From Streptomyces sp. LBL (GTDB lineage Bacteria > Actinomycetota > Actinomycetes > Streptomycetales > Streptomycetaceae), in the NCBI RefSeq assembly GCF_029893585.1, contig NZ_JARXYX010000030.1, forward strand, positions 1-64,000: 64,000 bases of DNA. The letters are read 5' to 3'. The notes beneath the pieces were generated by a model that worked only from the letters and a program-made list of their open reading frames with translations, did not search any database and was not told the DNA's origin. Numbering within the stretch: position 1 is the first letter of the stretch; each line of letters opens with the position of its first letter. Both the position numbers and the translations under genes were made by a program. Shown here piece after piece: positions 26,590-35,069 of this stretch.

Positions 26590-27591
26590 GTGCGTAAGGC
26601 GTGGATCGTGGCGGGTGTCGCCGGTGGGGCGGGGCTCAGCTTCGTGATGCTGCTCGTCGTCGGCGTGTACCTGGTCGCCGGGAACATCGCGGGCGAGGCG
26701 GGCGGCGCGGTCAGGAAGCTGGCCAAGGGGGCCGTGCCCGCCGCCTACCAGGAACTCGTGCAGAAGTGGGGCACCATGTGCCCCGCGATCAATCCGGCCC
26801 TGCTCGCCGCGCAGCTCTACCAGGAGAGCGGGTTCAATCCGACGGCCCGGAGTCCCGCGGCGGCCCAGGGGATAGCTCAGTTCATCCCCGGTACGTGGGC
26901 CACGCACGGTGTCGACGGCGACGGGGACGGCGACAAGGACGTATGGGATCCGAAGGACGCGATTCCGTCGGCCGCGTCCTACGACTGCTCACTCGCCTCG
27001 TACGTGAAGGACGTCCCCGGGAATCTGACCGAGAACATGCTGGCCTCCTACAACGCGGGGGCGTACGCGGTGATCAAGTACGGGGGTGTGCCGCCGTACG
27101 CGGAGACCCGGAACTACGTGAAGACGATCACGACCCTGGAGGAGAGCTTCGCGGCTCCCGTCAGCCGGGTCGACCCGTCCGAGCAGGCGGCGGGCGCCAT
27201 CGACTACGCGCAGAAGAAGCTCGGCACCCCTTATCTGTGGGGCGGCGACGGAACCGCCGCGTCCAACGGGCGGTTCGACTGTTCCGGCCTGACCAAGGCC
27301 GCGTACGAGAGTGTCGGGGTCACGCTGCCGCGGGTCGCCAACGACCAGTACAACGCGGGCCCGCATCCGTCCAGGGACGAGCTGCTTCCCGGCGATCTGG
27401 TGTTCCTCTCCAGCGACCTCTCCAACTCCCGGGCCATCCACCATGTGGGTATTTATGTGGGCGGCGGGTACATGATCGACGCACCGAGAACGGGTGCTGT
27501 GATCCGGTTCGACCGGATCGACACCCCTGACTACTTCGGGGCCACGCGGGTAACTGAAGATGGCGCGAAAGCGCTCCCCACCACCGTATGA
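26590..27591 (+). CDS. Bifunctional lytic transglycosylase and NlpC/P60 endopeptidase
   Basis: About 333 residues if the GTG at 26590 is used (GAGGGG nine bases upstream); a GTG at 26569 is in frame too. One N-terminal membrane anchor. SLT domain: AQLYQESGFNPTARSPAAAQ with the catalytic Glu, then GIAQFIPGTW and ENMLASYNAGAYAV. C-terminal NlpC/P60 domain: YLWGGDG, catalytic Cys in FDCSGL, and His in HHVGIY with VGGGYMIDAP. It would cut both glycan strands and peptide stems of peptidoglycan at the cell surface. By position it corresponds to SCO4132 in S. coelicolor (from memory). Confidence 0.9.
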   Translation: MRKAWIVAGVAGGAGLSFVMLLVVGVYLVAGNIAGEAGGAVRKLAKGAVPAAYQELVQKWGTMCPAINPALLAAQLYQESGFNPTARSPAAAQGIAQFIPGTWATHGVDGDGDGDKDVWDPKDAIPSAASYDCSLASYVKDVPGNLTENMLASYNAGAYAVIKYGGVPPYAETRNYVKTITTLEESFAAPVSRVDPSEQAAGAIDYAQKKLGTPYLWGGDGTAASNGRFDCSGLTKAAYESVGVTLPRVANDQYNAGPHPSRDELLPGDLVFLSSDLSNSRAIHHVGIYVGGGYMIDAPRTGAVIRFDRIDTPDYFGATRVTEDGAKALPTTV

Positions 27592-27789
27592 CCGAGCGTG
27601 AACCCACCCCCTGAACTGGGGTGATGAGTCTCTCTTCGATAACGTCTGAGTGATCATTCGGTGGAGTGTGGAACGTATGAACAAGAGTCGTGCGTTCCTG
27701 GTGACGTAGCGAATCTGCAACCAGCGGGGGCGGCAGAGAACGGCGTACGCAAAGGCGTGCCGGGAGAGACGACGAAGGGGCCGCGCACC

Positions 27790-28503
27790 ATGGCTGGACT
27801 CGCAGAATCCGGGTCGAACCCTGACGTCGATCTGCTGTACGACATCAACGGCCTCGCCAAGGACGCGCCCGCCTGGTTCGACCGGGTCGTGGAGTTCGTC
27901 GGCGAGTACGGGCTGCTGCTCGCCATGGTGCTGCTCGTGCTGGGGTGCTGGTGGTCGGTGCGCCGACGGGGCGGTCAGGACGCGGCGTCGTCCGTGGCCG
28001 CGCTGATCTGGACGCCGCTGGCCGCCGGTGTCGCGGTGCTGGTGAACGTGCCGATACGGGGCTTCGTCGAGCGGCCCCGGCCGTTCCGCACCCATGAGGG
28101 GATCGATGTCCTGGTCTCCGGCAAGACGGACTACTCGTTCGTCAGCGACCACGCGACGATCACCATGGCGATGGCGGTCGGACTGTTCGTCGCGAACCGC
28201 AAGTTCGGGCTCCTCGGCCTCGGGCTCGCGCTGCTCGAAGGCTTCTGCCGGATCTACATGGGCGTGCACTACCCGACGGACGTCGTCGGCGGCTTCGCGC
28301 TCGGCACCGCGGTCGCCCTGCTGCTGTCCCCGGTGGCCATGGCCCTGCTGACCCCGCTCACCAAGGCGATCGAGCGGTCCCCGCGGGCCGGCCGGCTGAT
28401 CCGGGCGCGTGGGCGGTCGCACGACGATCGGGACGCGGTGCTTCCGGGGGCGCGGCAGGAGGCCGCGGGCGCCGGCGCCGAGGAACGGGACCTTGCCGCG
28501 TAG
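27790..28503 (+). CDS. PAP2-family membrane phosphatase
   Basis: 237 residues from the ATG at 27790, preceded by AAGGGG; an upstream frame start is less likely. Several transmembrane helices. PAP2 motifs: N-terminal RGFVERPRPF (K/R-x6-RP), then YSFVSDHAT (the usual PSGH is here SDH) and CRIYMGVHYPTDVVGG (SR-x5-H-x3-D type). It would dephosphorylate a lipid phosphate such as undecaprenyl pyrophosphate at the membrane. The C-terminal 40 residues are charged and cytoplasmic. It is convergent with the FAD oxidase gene. Confidence 0.85.
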   Translation: MAGLAESGSNPDVDLLYDINGLAKDAPAWFDRVVEFVGEYGLLLAMVLLVLGCWWSVRRRGGQDAASSVAALIWTPLAAGVAVLVNVPIRGFVERPRPFRTHEGIDVLVSGKTDYSFVSDHATITMAMAVGLFVANRKFGLLGLGLALLEGFCRIYMGVHYPTDVVGGFALGTAVALLLSPVAMALLTPLTKAIERSPRAGRLIRARGRSHDDRDAVLPGARQEAAGAGAEERDLAA

Positions 28504-28620
28504 CCGGCTGCCGGTCGACCGTGTTGCCGACGGTCGGTCGACCTCGTAGTCGACAGTCGCTCCACTGCATTGCCGACTACCGGTCCACCTCGTAGTCGAC
28601 AGCCGGTCCACCGTGTGGAA
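28504..28620. repeat. 46-bp imperfect repeat between convergent genes
   Basis: GGTCGACCTCGTAGTCGACAG at 28536-28556 recurs as GGTCCACCTCGTAGTCGACA at 28582 onward, a spacing of 46 bp, with further partial copies of CCGGTCGACCGTGTTGCCGA before and after. The units contain self-complementary GTCGAC pieces. It lies between the PAP2 and FAD-oxidase gene ends, where a terminator would be expected. Confidence 0.65.
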
Positions 28621-28651
28621 CCGCCGGCCCCGCGGGGAACCGTCGGCCCGC

Positions 28652-30202
28652 TTACAGCGCCTGGGGGTAGCTGAAGAAGCGGCTCGGGTCGTACTGCTTC
28701 TTGACGGTGGCCAGGCGCGCTGCCGCGTCGCCGTAGTACGCCGTGCGCCAGTTGGTCAGGGTCGGGTCGGTGTAGTTCTGGTAGGCGGCGCCCGAGGCGT
28801 ACGGCTTCATCGCGTTGTGGGCCGTGGTCAGCCAGGACTGGGCCGTCGAGCCGCTGGTGCCGGCCTGCCAGGCGGCGATGTACTGGGCCAGCATCCGTGA
28901 ACGGCGGTGGACGAACGCCGTCGCGGTCGGGGAGACCCGGTTGACCGCCCCGCCGAGCGCCGTGAACGCGATGCTGCCGGTGCCGCCGCGGATCGCGTTC
29001 ATCTGCTTGAGCAGCGTCTGGATGCCGGCCGGGGAGAGCGAGCGGTCGAAGAAGTCGGAGCGGGCCGCGTAGGTCTCGCGGCCGAGCGCGCCCTGTCGGG
29101 AGCGGCCCGGCGTCGCGCCCGGCAGATGGCACTGGGCGTCGGTCGAGAAGGACGAGCAGCCGGCGTAGATCTCCATCGCCTCCTCGTAGCCGCGGCGGCG
29201 GAGCGAGACGCTGCTCGCGGGGGCGCCGACCTTGTCCGCGAGGCGGTCGACCGCGTTCTTGAGTTCGCCGTACGTGCCGACGGAGAAGGCGGCGACCGAG
29301 ACGGTGGCATGGCCGCCGGGCGCGCCCGCCAGGTGCAGGGACGACCAGATCTCGTCGGGCTGGGACGGCCCCCACCCCTGCCAGGCCTTCATCACGGCGG
29401 CCGCCCTCGACCACGGCCAGGACAGGTACGCCGTCACCGCCTGCGGGGCCGGGTGGGTCCTGAACTGCAGTTCCGTGACGACGCCGAAGTTGCCGTTGCC
29501 CGCGCCGCGCAGGGCCCAGAAGAGGTCCTTGTGGTCGGTGGCGTTCGCGGTGAGCTGCTTGCCGTCGGCCGTGATCAGGGTGGCCTGGGTGAGGCTGTCG
29601 CAGGTCAGGCCGTATGCCCGGGAGACGACCCCGTGGCCGCCGCCGAGGGTGAGGCCGGAGACGCCGACGGTCGGGCACGAGCCCGCGGGGATCGTCACGC
29701 CCTTCGCGGCCAGGGCCCGGTAGACGTCGATGAGTTTGGCGCCCGCGCCCACGACCGCCGAGGTCCCGCTGGCCCGGACGCGGTTCAGCTTGGAGACGTC
29801 GATGATCAGGCGGTTGTTGCCGGAGGACCAACCGGCGTAGGAGTGGCCGCCGTTGCGGATGGCCACGTGGAGGGAGTGGGCGCGGGCGTAGGAGAGGGTC
29901 GTACGGATGTCGTCGGTGTTCGCCACGTAGGCGACGGCGGCGGGCTTCAGCGCGTCGAAGCGGGTGTTGTAAAGCTGACGGGCGGCCGGCCAGTCGGCGT
30001 CGCCGGGGCGGACGAGGAGGCCGTCGAGGTCGCGGGCGAGGGCGGCCCAGTTGGCGGCGGCGGCCGAACTGGCGCTCCGGAACGACGTGCGGGACGCTGA
30101 GACCGAGGGGCTCGCGGCGGCCGAGCCGCCGCCGGCCTTGCAGGCCGTCGTCAGCGCCGCGAGTGTGGCGGCGGTGCCGCCGACGAACGTACGCCGCTCC
30201 AT
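28652..30202 (-). CDS. FAD-binding (berberine-bridge-like) oxidoreductase, exported
   Basis: 516 residues from the ATG at 30202. An N-terminal twin-arginine-like export signal (MERRTFVGGTAATLAAL) is followed by TTAC, which might be a lipobox. FAD domain: IRNGGHSYAGWSSGN with the His that usually binds FAD, then PAGSCPTVGVSGLTLGGGHG with the Cys for the second covalent link, so FAD may be bicovalently attached. The C-terminus has the BBE tail YxNYxD (YQNYTDPTL) and YYG-x4-RL-x-x-VK-x-x-YDP. It probably oxidises a sugar or small alcohol outside the cell. The upstream gap holds the pstS promoter region for the opposite strand. Confidence 0.85.
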   Translation of the reverse strand: MERRTFVGGTAATLAALTTACKAGGGSAAASPSVSASRTSFRSASSAAAANWAALARDLDGLLVRPGDADWPAARQLYNTRFDALKPAAVAYVANTDDIRTTLSYARAHSLHVAIRNGGHSYAGWSSGNNRLIIDVSKLNRVRASGTSAVVGAGAKLIDVYRALAAKGVTIPAGSCPTVGVSGLTLGGGHGVVSRAYGLTCDSLTQATLITADGKQLTANATDHKDLFWALRGAGNGNFGVVTELQFRTHPAPQAVTAYLSWPWSRAAAVMKAWQGWGPSQPDEIWSSLHLAGAPGGHATVSVAAFSVGTYGELKNAVDRLADKVGAPASSVSLRRRGYEEAMEIYAGCSSFSTDAQCHLPGATPGRSRQGALGRETYAARSDFFDRSLSPAGIQTLLKQMNAIRGGTGSIAFTALGGAVNRVSPTATAFVHRRSRMLAQYIAAWQAGTSGSTAQSWLTTAHNAMKPYASGAAYQNYTDPTLTNWRTAYYGDAAARLATVKKQYDPSRFFSYPQAL

Positions 30203-30374
30203 GTCTGTGCCTTCCGTCGACCTCGTGGAACGAGACGGTCTTACGAGACCACGGGTTCCACTGAAGGGGCCGACCCACGCCCGGCGACCGCTCCGACAGT
30301 GATCGTGACGGAACCGGAACCGCCGTGTGCCCTCGCCGTAAGCCTTCCGTGACCTAACCACACCGCCGTCAGGG

Positions 30375-30396
30375 GTTCACCTTCCGTTCACTTGTG
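30375..30396 (+). promoter_or_regulatory. PHO box (PhoP binding direct repeats) upstream of pstS
   Basis: GTTCACCTTCC at 30375-30385 is followed directly by GTTCACTTGTG at 30386-30396. These are two 11-bp direct repeats matching the Streptomyces PHO-box pattern GTTCACC. A weaker third copy (GGCTTCACCTC) begins near 30406. They lie 140 bp before the pstS start. Phosphate-starvation activation by PhoR-PhoP is expected from knowledge of the family. Confidence 0.8.
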
Positions 30397-30535
30397 GCCG
30401 TAGGTGGCTTCACCTCTTCTGCCTAATTTCGGACTTACGCGGTGCGGTGCGTCCCTCGGGTACGCGCCCGCATCACCCAGACTTCGCGCACGCCGCCGGA
30501 TTTCAGGACGGCGGCTCCTGGAAGGAACTCCCTCA

Positions 30536-31660
30536 GTGAAGCTTCAGCGCATGAACCGGCGGGCCCTCACCCTCGGTGCTCTCGCCGTCTCCGGCGCCCT
30601 GGCCCTCACGGCGTGCGGCTCCGACGACACCAGCAAGGCCGGCGACAGCAGCGCTTCCTCTACTGCGCAGGCCGGCAGCATCAAGTGTGACGACGCCAAG
30701 GGCCAGCTCCTCGCTGACGGCTCGTCCGCGCAGAAGAACGCGATCGACGCCTGGGTCAAGCAGTTCACCCAGGCCTGTGGCGTGCAGGTCAACTACAAGG
30801 GCAGCGGCTCCGGCGCCGGTATCACCGCGTTCACGCAGGGCCAGGTCGCCTTCGCCGGTTCCGACTCCGCGCTGAAGCCCGAAGAGGTCACCGCCTCCAA
30901 GAGCGTCTGCTCCGGCGGCCAGGGCATCGACCTCCCGATGGTCGGCGGCCCGATCGCGGTCGGCTTCAACGTCCCGAATGTGGACAAGCTCGTCCTGGAC
31001 GCGCCGACCCTCGCCAAGATCTTCAACGGCAAGATCACGAACTGGAACGACGAGGCGATCAAGAAGCTGAACCCCGACGCGAAGCTTCCCTCCCTCAAGA
31101 TCCAGGCGTTCCACCGCTCCGAGGACTCCGGTACCACGGACAACTTCACCAAGTACCTGATCGCGTCCGCCAAGAGCGACTGGCCCTACGAGGGCGGCAA
31201 GGCCTGGCAGGCCAAGGGCGGCCAGGCCGCGTCCGGCTCCTCAGGCATCGCCCAGCAGGTCAAGCAGACCTCCGGCGCGATCGGCTACATGGAGCTGTCG
31301 TACGCCAAGGACGGCATCAACCCGGTCAGCATCGACACGGGTGCCTCCGCCCCCGTCGACGCCACGGTGGAGAACGCGACCAAGGCGATCTCCGACGCCA
31401 AGGTCGTCGGCACCGGCAAGGACCTGGCGCTGAAGCTGAACTACGCGACCAAGGCCGACGGCGCCTACCCGATCACCCTCGTCACCTACGAGATCGCCTG
31501 CGACAAGGGCAACAAGGCGGAGACCCTGGCCGCCACCAAGGCGTTCCTGAGCTACATCGCCTCCGAGGACGGCCAGAAGGTCCTCTCGGACAACGACTAC
31601 GCGCCGATCCCCGCGGACATCATCGCCAAGGTCCGCACCACCATCGACGGCCTGAGCTGA
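30536..31660 (+). CDS. pstS: Phosphate ABC transporter substrate-binding lipoprotein PstS
   Basis: 374 residues from the GTG at 30536. A lipoprotein signal ends LALTACGSD, so the mature protein would be attached to the membrane outside. The phosphate-binding fold is clear: LLADGSSAQKNAID near 60, YKGSGSGAGITAF near 85, and HRSEDSGTTDNFTKYL in the second lobe. Upstream is a PHO box, and downstream a strong hairpin before pstC. Confidence 0.95.
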   Translation: MKLQRMNRRALTLGALAVSGALALTACGSDDTSKAGDSSASSTAQAGSIKCDDAKGQLLADGSSAQKNAIDAWVKQFTQACGVQVNYKGSGSGAGITAFTQGQVAFAGSDSALKPEEVTASKSVCSGGQGIDLPMVGGPIAVGFNVPNVDKLVLDAPTLAKIFNGKITNWNDEAIKKLNPDAKLPSLKIQAFHRSEDSGTTDNFTKYLIASAKSDWPYEGGKAWQAKGGQAASGSSGIAQQVKQTSGAIGYMELSYAKDGINPVSIDTGASAPVDATVENATKAISDAKVVGTGKDLALKLNYATKADGAYPITLVTYEIACDKGNKAETLAATKAFLSYIASEDGQKVLSDNDYAPIPADIIAKVRTTIDGLS

Positions 31661-31671
31661 TCTGAGTAAGC

Positions 31672-31707
31672 GGCCCGGTCCGGGGCCTGAAAACCCCGGA
31701 CCGGGCC
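31672..31707 (+). terminator. Strong hairpin between pstS and pstC
   Basis: GGCCCGGTCCGGGG (31672-31685) pairs perfectly with CCCCGGACCGGGCC (31694-31707) around an 8-base loop. There is no T-run. It may stop or protect most pstS transcripts so that pstS is made in excess over pstCAB. That is an inference from its place. Confidence 0.75.
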
Positions 31708-31804
31708 CGCATCGTCCGGTGCACCGCCGCCAGGAGCCGCCGCCGACCGTGAACGGCTCCACGGGGCCGTACGGCGCGTACGGCTCCGCAGACCGGAGAA
31801 CCCG

Positions 31805-32815
31805 ATGGACATATCCACGAAGAAGAACACCGAAGCCCCTCCCCCTCCCCCACGGCCCGACGCGGCCGAGCAGAAGCGCGCGGCCCGTGGCGCCACCCGA
31901 CCCGGCGACCGGATCTTCCTCGGTCTCTCCCGCGGGTCGGGCATCCTGCTGCTCGTGATCATGGCCGCGATCGCGGGCTTCCTGGCCTACCGCGCCTCGA
32001 TCGCGATCAGCAAGGACGACGCCAACTTCCTCACCACCTTCGAGTGGAGCACGAGCCTGCTCCCGCCGAAGTTCGGCATCGCCGTCCTCGCCTTCGGCAC
32101 GGTCGTCTCCTCGATCATCGCCATGGTCATCGCGGTCCCGATCGCCGTCGCGATCGCGCTGTTCCTCACGCACTACGCCCCGCGCAAGCTGAGCGGTCCG
32201 ATCTCCTACGTGATCGACCTGCTCGCCGCGGTGCCGTCCATCGTGTACGGCCTGTGGGGCGCCCTCATCCTCGTCCCGCACATGACCGGCCTCTTCGGCT
32301 GGCTGGACAAGTACCTCGGCTGGACCGGCATCTTCTCCTGGCAGGGCGGGGCGCCCCGCTCGATGCTGACCGTCGGTGTCCTGCTCGCGATCATGATCCT
32401 GCCGATCATCACCAACGTGAGCCGCGAGGTCTTCCGCCAGTCTCCGCAGATGATCCAAGAGGCGGCCCTCGCCCTCGGCGCCACCCGCTGGGAGGTCATC
32501 CGCATGGCGGTGATCCCCTTCGGCCGCTCCGGTGTGATCTCCGCGTCGATGCTCGGCCTCGGCCGCGCGCTCGGCGAGACGATGGCCGTCGCCACCGTGC
32601 TCTCCCCGACCTTCGACATCCAGGCCAGCCTGCTCGACCCGGGCGGCGGCACCTTCGCCCAGAACATCGCCAGCAAGTTCAGTGAGGCCAGCGAGCTCGG
32701 CCGGGACGCGCTGATCGCCTCCGGTCTGGTCCTGTTCGTCATCACCCTGCTGGTCAACGGCGCGGCGCGGATGATCATCGCTCGCCGCAAGGAGTACTCG
32801 GGGGCCAACGCATGA
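31805..32815 (+). CDS. pstC: Phosphate ABC transporter permease PstC
   Basis: 336 residues with GGAGAACCCG before the ATG. An N-terminal charged region is followed by six transmembrane helices. The EAA loop EAALALGATRWEVIRMAVIPF fits phosphate permeases, and the pair PstC-PstA is standard. It overlaps pstA by 4 bases (ATGA). Confidence 0.95.
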   Translation: MDISTKKNTEAPPPPPRPDAAEQKRAARGATRPGDRIFLGLSRGSGILLLVIMAAIAGFLAYRASIAISKDDANFLTTFEWSTSLLPPKFGIAVLAFGTVVSSIIAMVIAVPIAVAIALFLTHYAPRKLSGPISYVIDLLAAVPSIVYGLWGALILVPHMTGLFGWLDKYLGWTGIFSWQGGAPRSMLTVGVLLAIMILPIITNVSREVFRQSPQMIQEAALALGATRWEVIRMAVIPFGRSGVISASMLGLGRALGETMAVATVLSPTFDIQASLLDPGGGTFAQNIASKFSEASELGRDALIASGLVLFVITLLVNGAARMIIARRKEYSGANA

Positions 32816-33873
32816 GCACCGCAGTCGCCGACAAGCGCCCCGCCAGCACCCTGCGCGGCGCCAGCCTTCCCAAGTGGTCGCCGTACGCCATCGCCGTCGG
32901 CTCGGTAGCCGTCGCGGTCGGCATCGGCCTGGCCGCCGGCCTGGACAGCAAGGTCCAGTGGGGCCTGATCGCCGGGATCCTCTTCGTCCTGGGTACGTAT
33001 GTGATCTCCGCCCGCGTCGAGGGCCGCCGCCAGGCCAAGGACCGGGTCGCGACCTCGCTGGTCTGGGTCGCCTTCCTGCTCGCCGTGGTCCCGCTGGTCT
33101 CCCTGGTGTGGACCACCGTCTCGCGTGGTGTGAAGGTCCTCGACTTCTACTTCCTGAGCCACTCGATGGGCCTGGTCGCCGACACCGAGCCGGGCGGCGG
33201 TATCTACCACGCCATCATCGGCAGCCTGGAGCAGGTCGGGCTGGCCACGGTGATCGCCGCCCCGATCGGTGTGCTCACCGCGGTCTACCTGGTCGAGTAC
33301 GGGCGCGGCAACCTCGCCCGGTCCGTCACGTTCTTCGTCGACGTGATGACCGGTATCCCGTCGATCGTCGCCGGTCTGTTCATCCTCAGCATCATGCTGA
33401 TGTTCGACATGCAGCCCTTCGGCTTCGCCGGTTCGCTGGCGCTGGCCATCCTGATGATGCCGGTCGTCGTCCGCTCCACGGAGGAGATGCTCAAGCTCGT
33501 CCCGAACGAGCTGCGCGAGGCCTCCCTGGCGCTGGGCGTCCCGAAGTGGCGCACGATCCTGAAGGTGGTCCTGCCGACCTCGATCGGCGGCATCACCACC
33601 GGCATCATGCTGGCGGTCGCCCGTATCGCGGGCGAGACCGCGCCGGTCCTGCTGCTGGTGTGGGGCAACTCGCTCATCAACACCAACCCCTTCGAGGGTG
33701 CGCAGCAGTCGTTGCCGCTGTACATCTATCAGCAGTACGCGAACAGCGCGGGCTCCGGTGCGGCGTACGACCGTGCGTGGGCGGCGGCGCTGACGCTGAT
33801 CGCGTTCGTGATGATCCTCAACCTGCTGGCCCGCGGGATCGCCCGCTGGAAGGCACCGAAGACCGGTCGCTGA
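32812..33873 (+). CDS. pstA: Phosphate ABC transporter permease PstA
   Basis: 353 residues, start overlapping the pstC stop. It has an extra N-terminal pair of helices before the core permease domain. The EAA motif is EASLALGVPKWRTILKVVLP. PstA and PstC form the membrane channel of the high-affinity phosphate transporter. Confidence 0.95.
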   Translation: MSTAVADKRPASTLRGASLPKWSPYAIAVGSVAVAVGIGLAAGLDSKVQWGLIAGILFVLGTYVISARVEGRRQAKDRVATSLVWVAFLLAVVPLVSLVWTTVSRGVKVLDFYFLSHSMGLVADTEPGGGIYHAIIGSLEQVGLATVIAAPIGVLTAVYLVEYGRGNLARSVTFFVDVMTGIPSIVAGLFILSIMLMFDMQPFGFAGSLALAILMMPVVVRSTEEMLKLVPNELREASLALGVPKWRTILKVVLPTSIGGITTGIMLAVARIAGETAPVLLLVWGNSLINTNPFEGAQQSLPLYIYQQYANSAGSGAAYDRAWAAALTLIAFVMILNLLARGIARWKAPKTGR

Positions 33874-33914
33874 CGCGGCCATCCGGCGACTGATTCTGAA
33901 GGTGAAGTAGAGAC

Positions 33915-34691
33915 ATGGCCAAGCGAATCGACGTAAGCGGGCTCACCGCCTACTACAGCGCCCACAAGGCGATCGAGGACATCTCGATGACGGTCGAGCC
34001 GCGTTCGGTGACGGCTTTCATCGGCCCCTCCGGCTGCGGCAAGTCGACGTTCCTGCGCACGCTGAACCGGATGCACGAGGTCACCCCCGGTGGCCGCGTC
34101 GAGGGCAAAGTGCTGCTGGACGACGAGGACCTGTACGGGCAGGGCATAGACCCGGTGTCGGTGCGCCGCGAGGTCGGCATGGTGTTCCAGCGGCCGAACC
34201 CGTTCCCCACCATGTCGATCTTCGACAACGTGGCGGCGGGGCTGCGGCTGAACGGCAGCTACAAGAAGAACGAGCTCGGCGACATCGTCGAGAAGTCGCT
34301 CAAGGGCGCGAACCTCTGGAACGAGGTGAAGGACCGTCTGAACAAGCCGGGTTCCGGTCTGTCGGGCGGTCAGCAGCAGCGGCTGTGCATCGCGCGGGCG
34401 ATCGCGGTGGAGCCGAACGTGCTGCTCATGGACGAGCCCTGCTCGGCCCTGGACCCGATCTCCACGCTCGCCATCGAGGACCTCATCGGTGAGCTGAAGG
34501 AGCGCTTCACGATCGTCATCGTGACGCACAACATGCAGCAGGCGGCGCGGGTGTCGGACCGCACGGCGTTCTTCAACCTCTCGGCGGTCGGGCAGCCCGG
34601 CCGTCTGATCGAGATCGACGAGACGGAGCGGATCTTCTCCAACCCGTCGGTGCAGGCCACGGAGGACTACATCTCCGGCCGCTTCGGCTGA
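33915..34691 (+). CDS. pstB: Phosphate ABC transporter ATP-binding protein PstB
   Basis: 258 residues. Walker A GPSGCGKST at 36-44, signature LSGGQQQR, Walker B VLLMDEPCSALDP and the H-loop VTHNMQQAARV. All PstB landmarks are present and the length is normal. It is followed by a strong hairpin terminator. Confidence 0.95.
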   Translation: MAKRIDVSGLTAYYSAHKAIEDISMTVEPRSVTAFIGPSGCGKSTFLRTLNRMHEVTPGGRVEGKVLLDDEDLYGQGIDPVSVRREVGMVFQRPNPFPTMSIFDNVAAGLRLNGSYKKNELGDIVEKSLKGANLWNEVKDRLNKPGSGLSGGQQQRLCIARAIAVEPNVLLMDEPCSALDPISTLAIEDLIGELKERFTIVIVTHNMQQAARVSDRTAFFNLSAVGQPGRLIEIDETERIFSNPSVQATEDYISGRFG

Positions 34692-34751
34692 GCCGACGCG
34701 GTCCATGACCCCTCGCGGTGCTGCATGGCGGTGCCACCGCGAGGACGAAGA

Positions 34752-34784
34752 GGGCCCGCCCCCCGGCTTCCGGGGGGCGGGCCC
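34752..34784 (+). terminator. Intrinsic-type terminator after pstB
   Basis: GGGCCCGCCCCCCG pairs with CGGGGGGCGGGCCC around a GCTTC loop, giving a perfect 14-bp stem. There is no following T-run, as is common in Streptomyces. It closes the pst operon and faces the convergent pit gene. Confidence 0.85.
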
Positions 34785-34833
34785 ATCTCGTCGGCAAGAA
34801 GTGAACCTCTGAACGCCGGGGACTCCGACCCCG

Positions 34834-35066
34834 GAAAACTGCGGGTCAGATCCCGGGAACGGCTGCGGGTCAGATCCCCGGCAACAGCCGCGGGCCGGAT
34901 CCCCGGCAACAGCCGCGAGGCCAGATCCCCGGCAACAGCCGCGGGCCGGATCCCCGGCAACAGTCGCGAGGCCAGATCCCCGACAACAGTCGCGAGGCCA
35001 GATCCCCGACAACAGTCGCGAGGCCAGATCCCCGGCAACAGCAGCGGGCCAGATCCCCGGCAACAA
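34834..35066. repeat. 25-26-bp tandem repeat array between pstB and pit
   Basis: About nine imperfect units of the form CAACAGCCGCGGGCCGGATCCCCGG follow one another; they differ at only a few sites (CGCGAGGCCAGA versus CGCGGGCCGGA). The array stops just at the pit stop codon. Each unit holds GGATCC/AGATCC and CCGG self-complementary parts. It is not coding: reading either strand gives Arg/Pro-rich low-complexity peptide. Likely unstable in copy number. Confidence 0.85.
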
Positions 35067-35069
35067 CTG

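Noticed and set aside
34834..35066. CRISPR array
   Set aside because: Tandem units of 25-26 bp without spacers.
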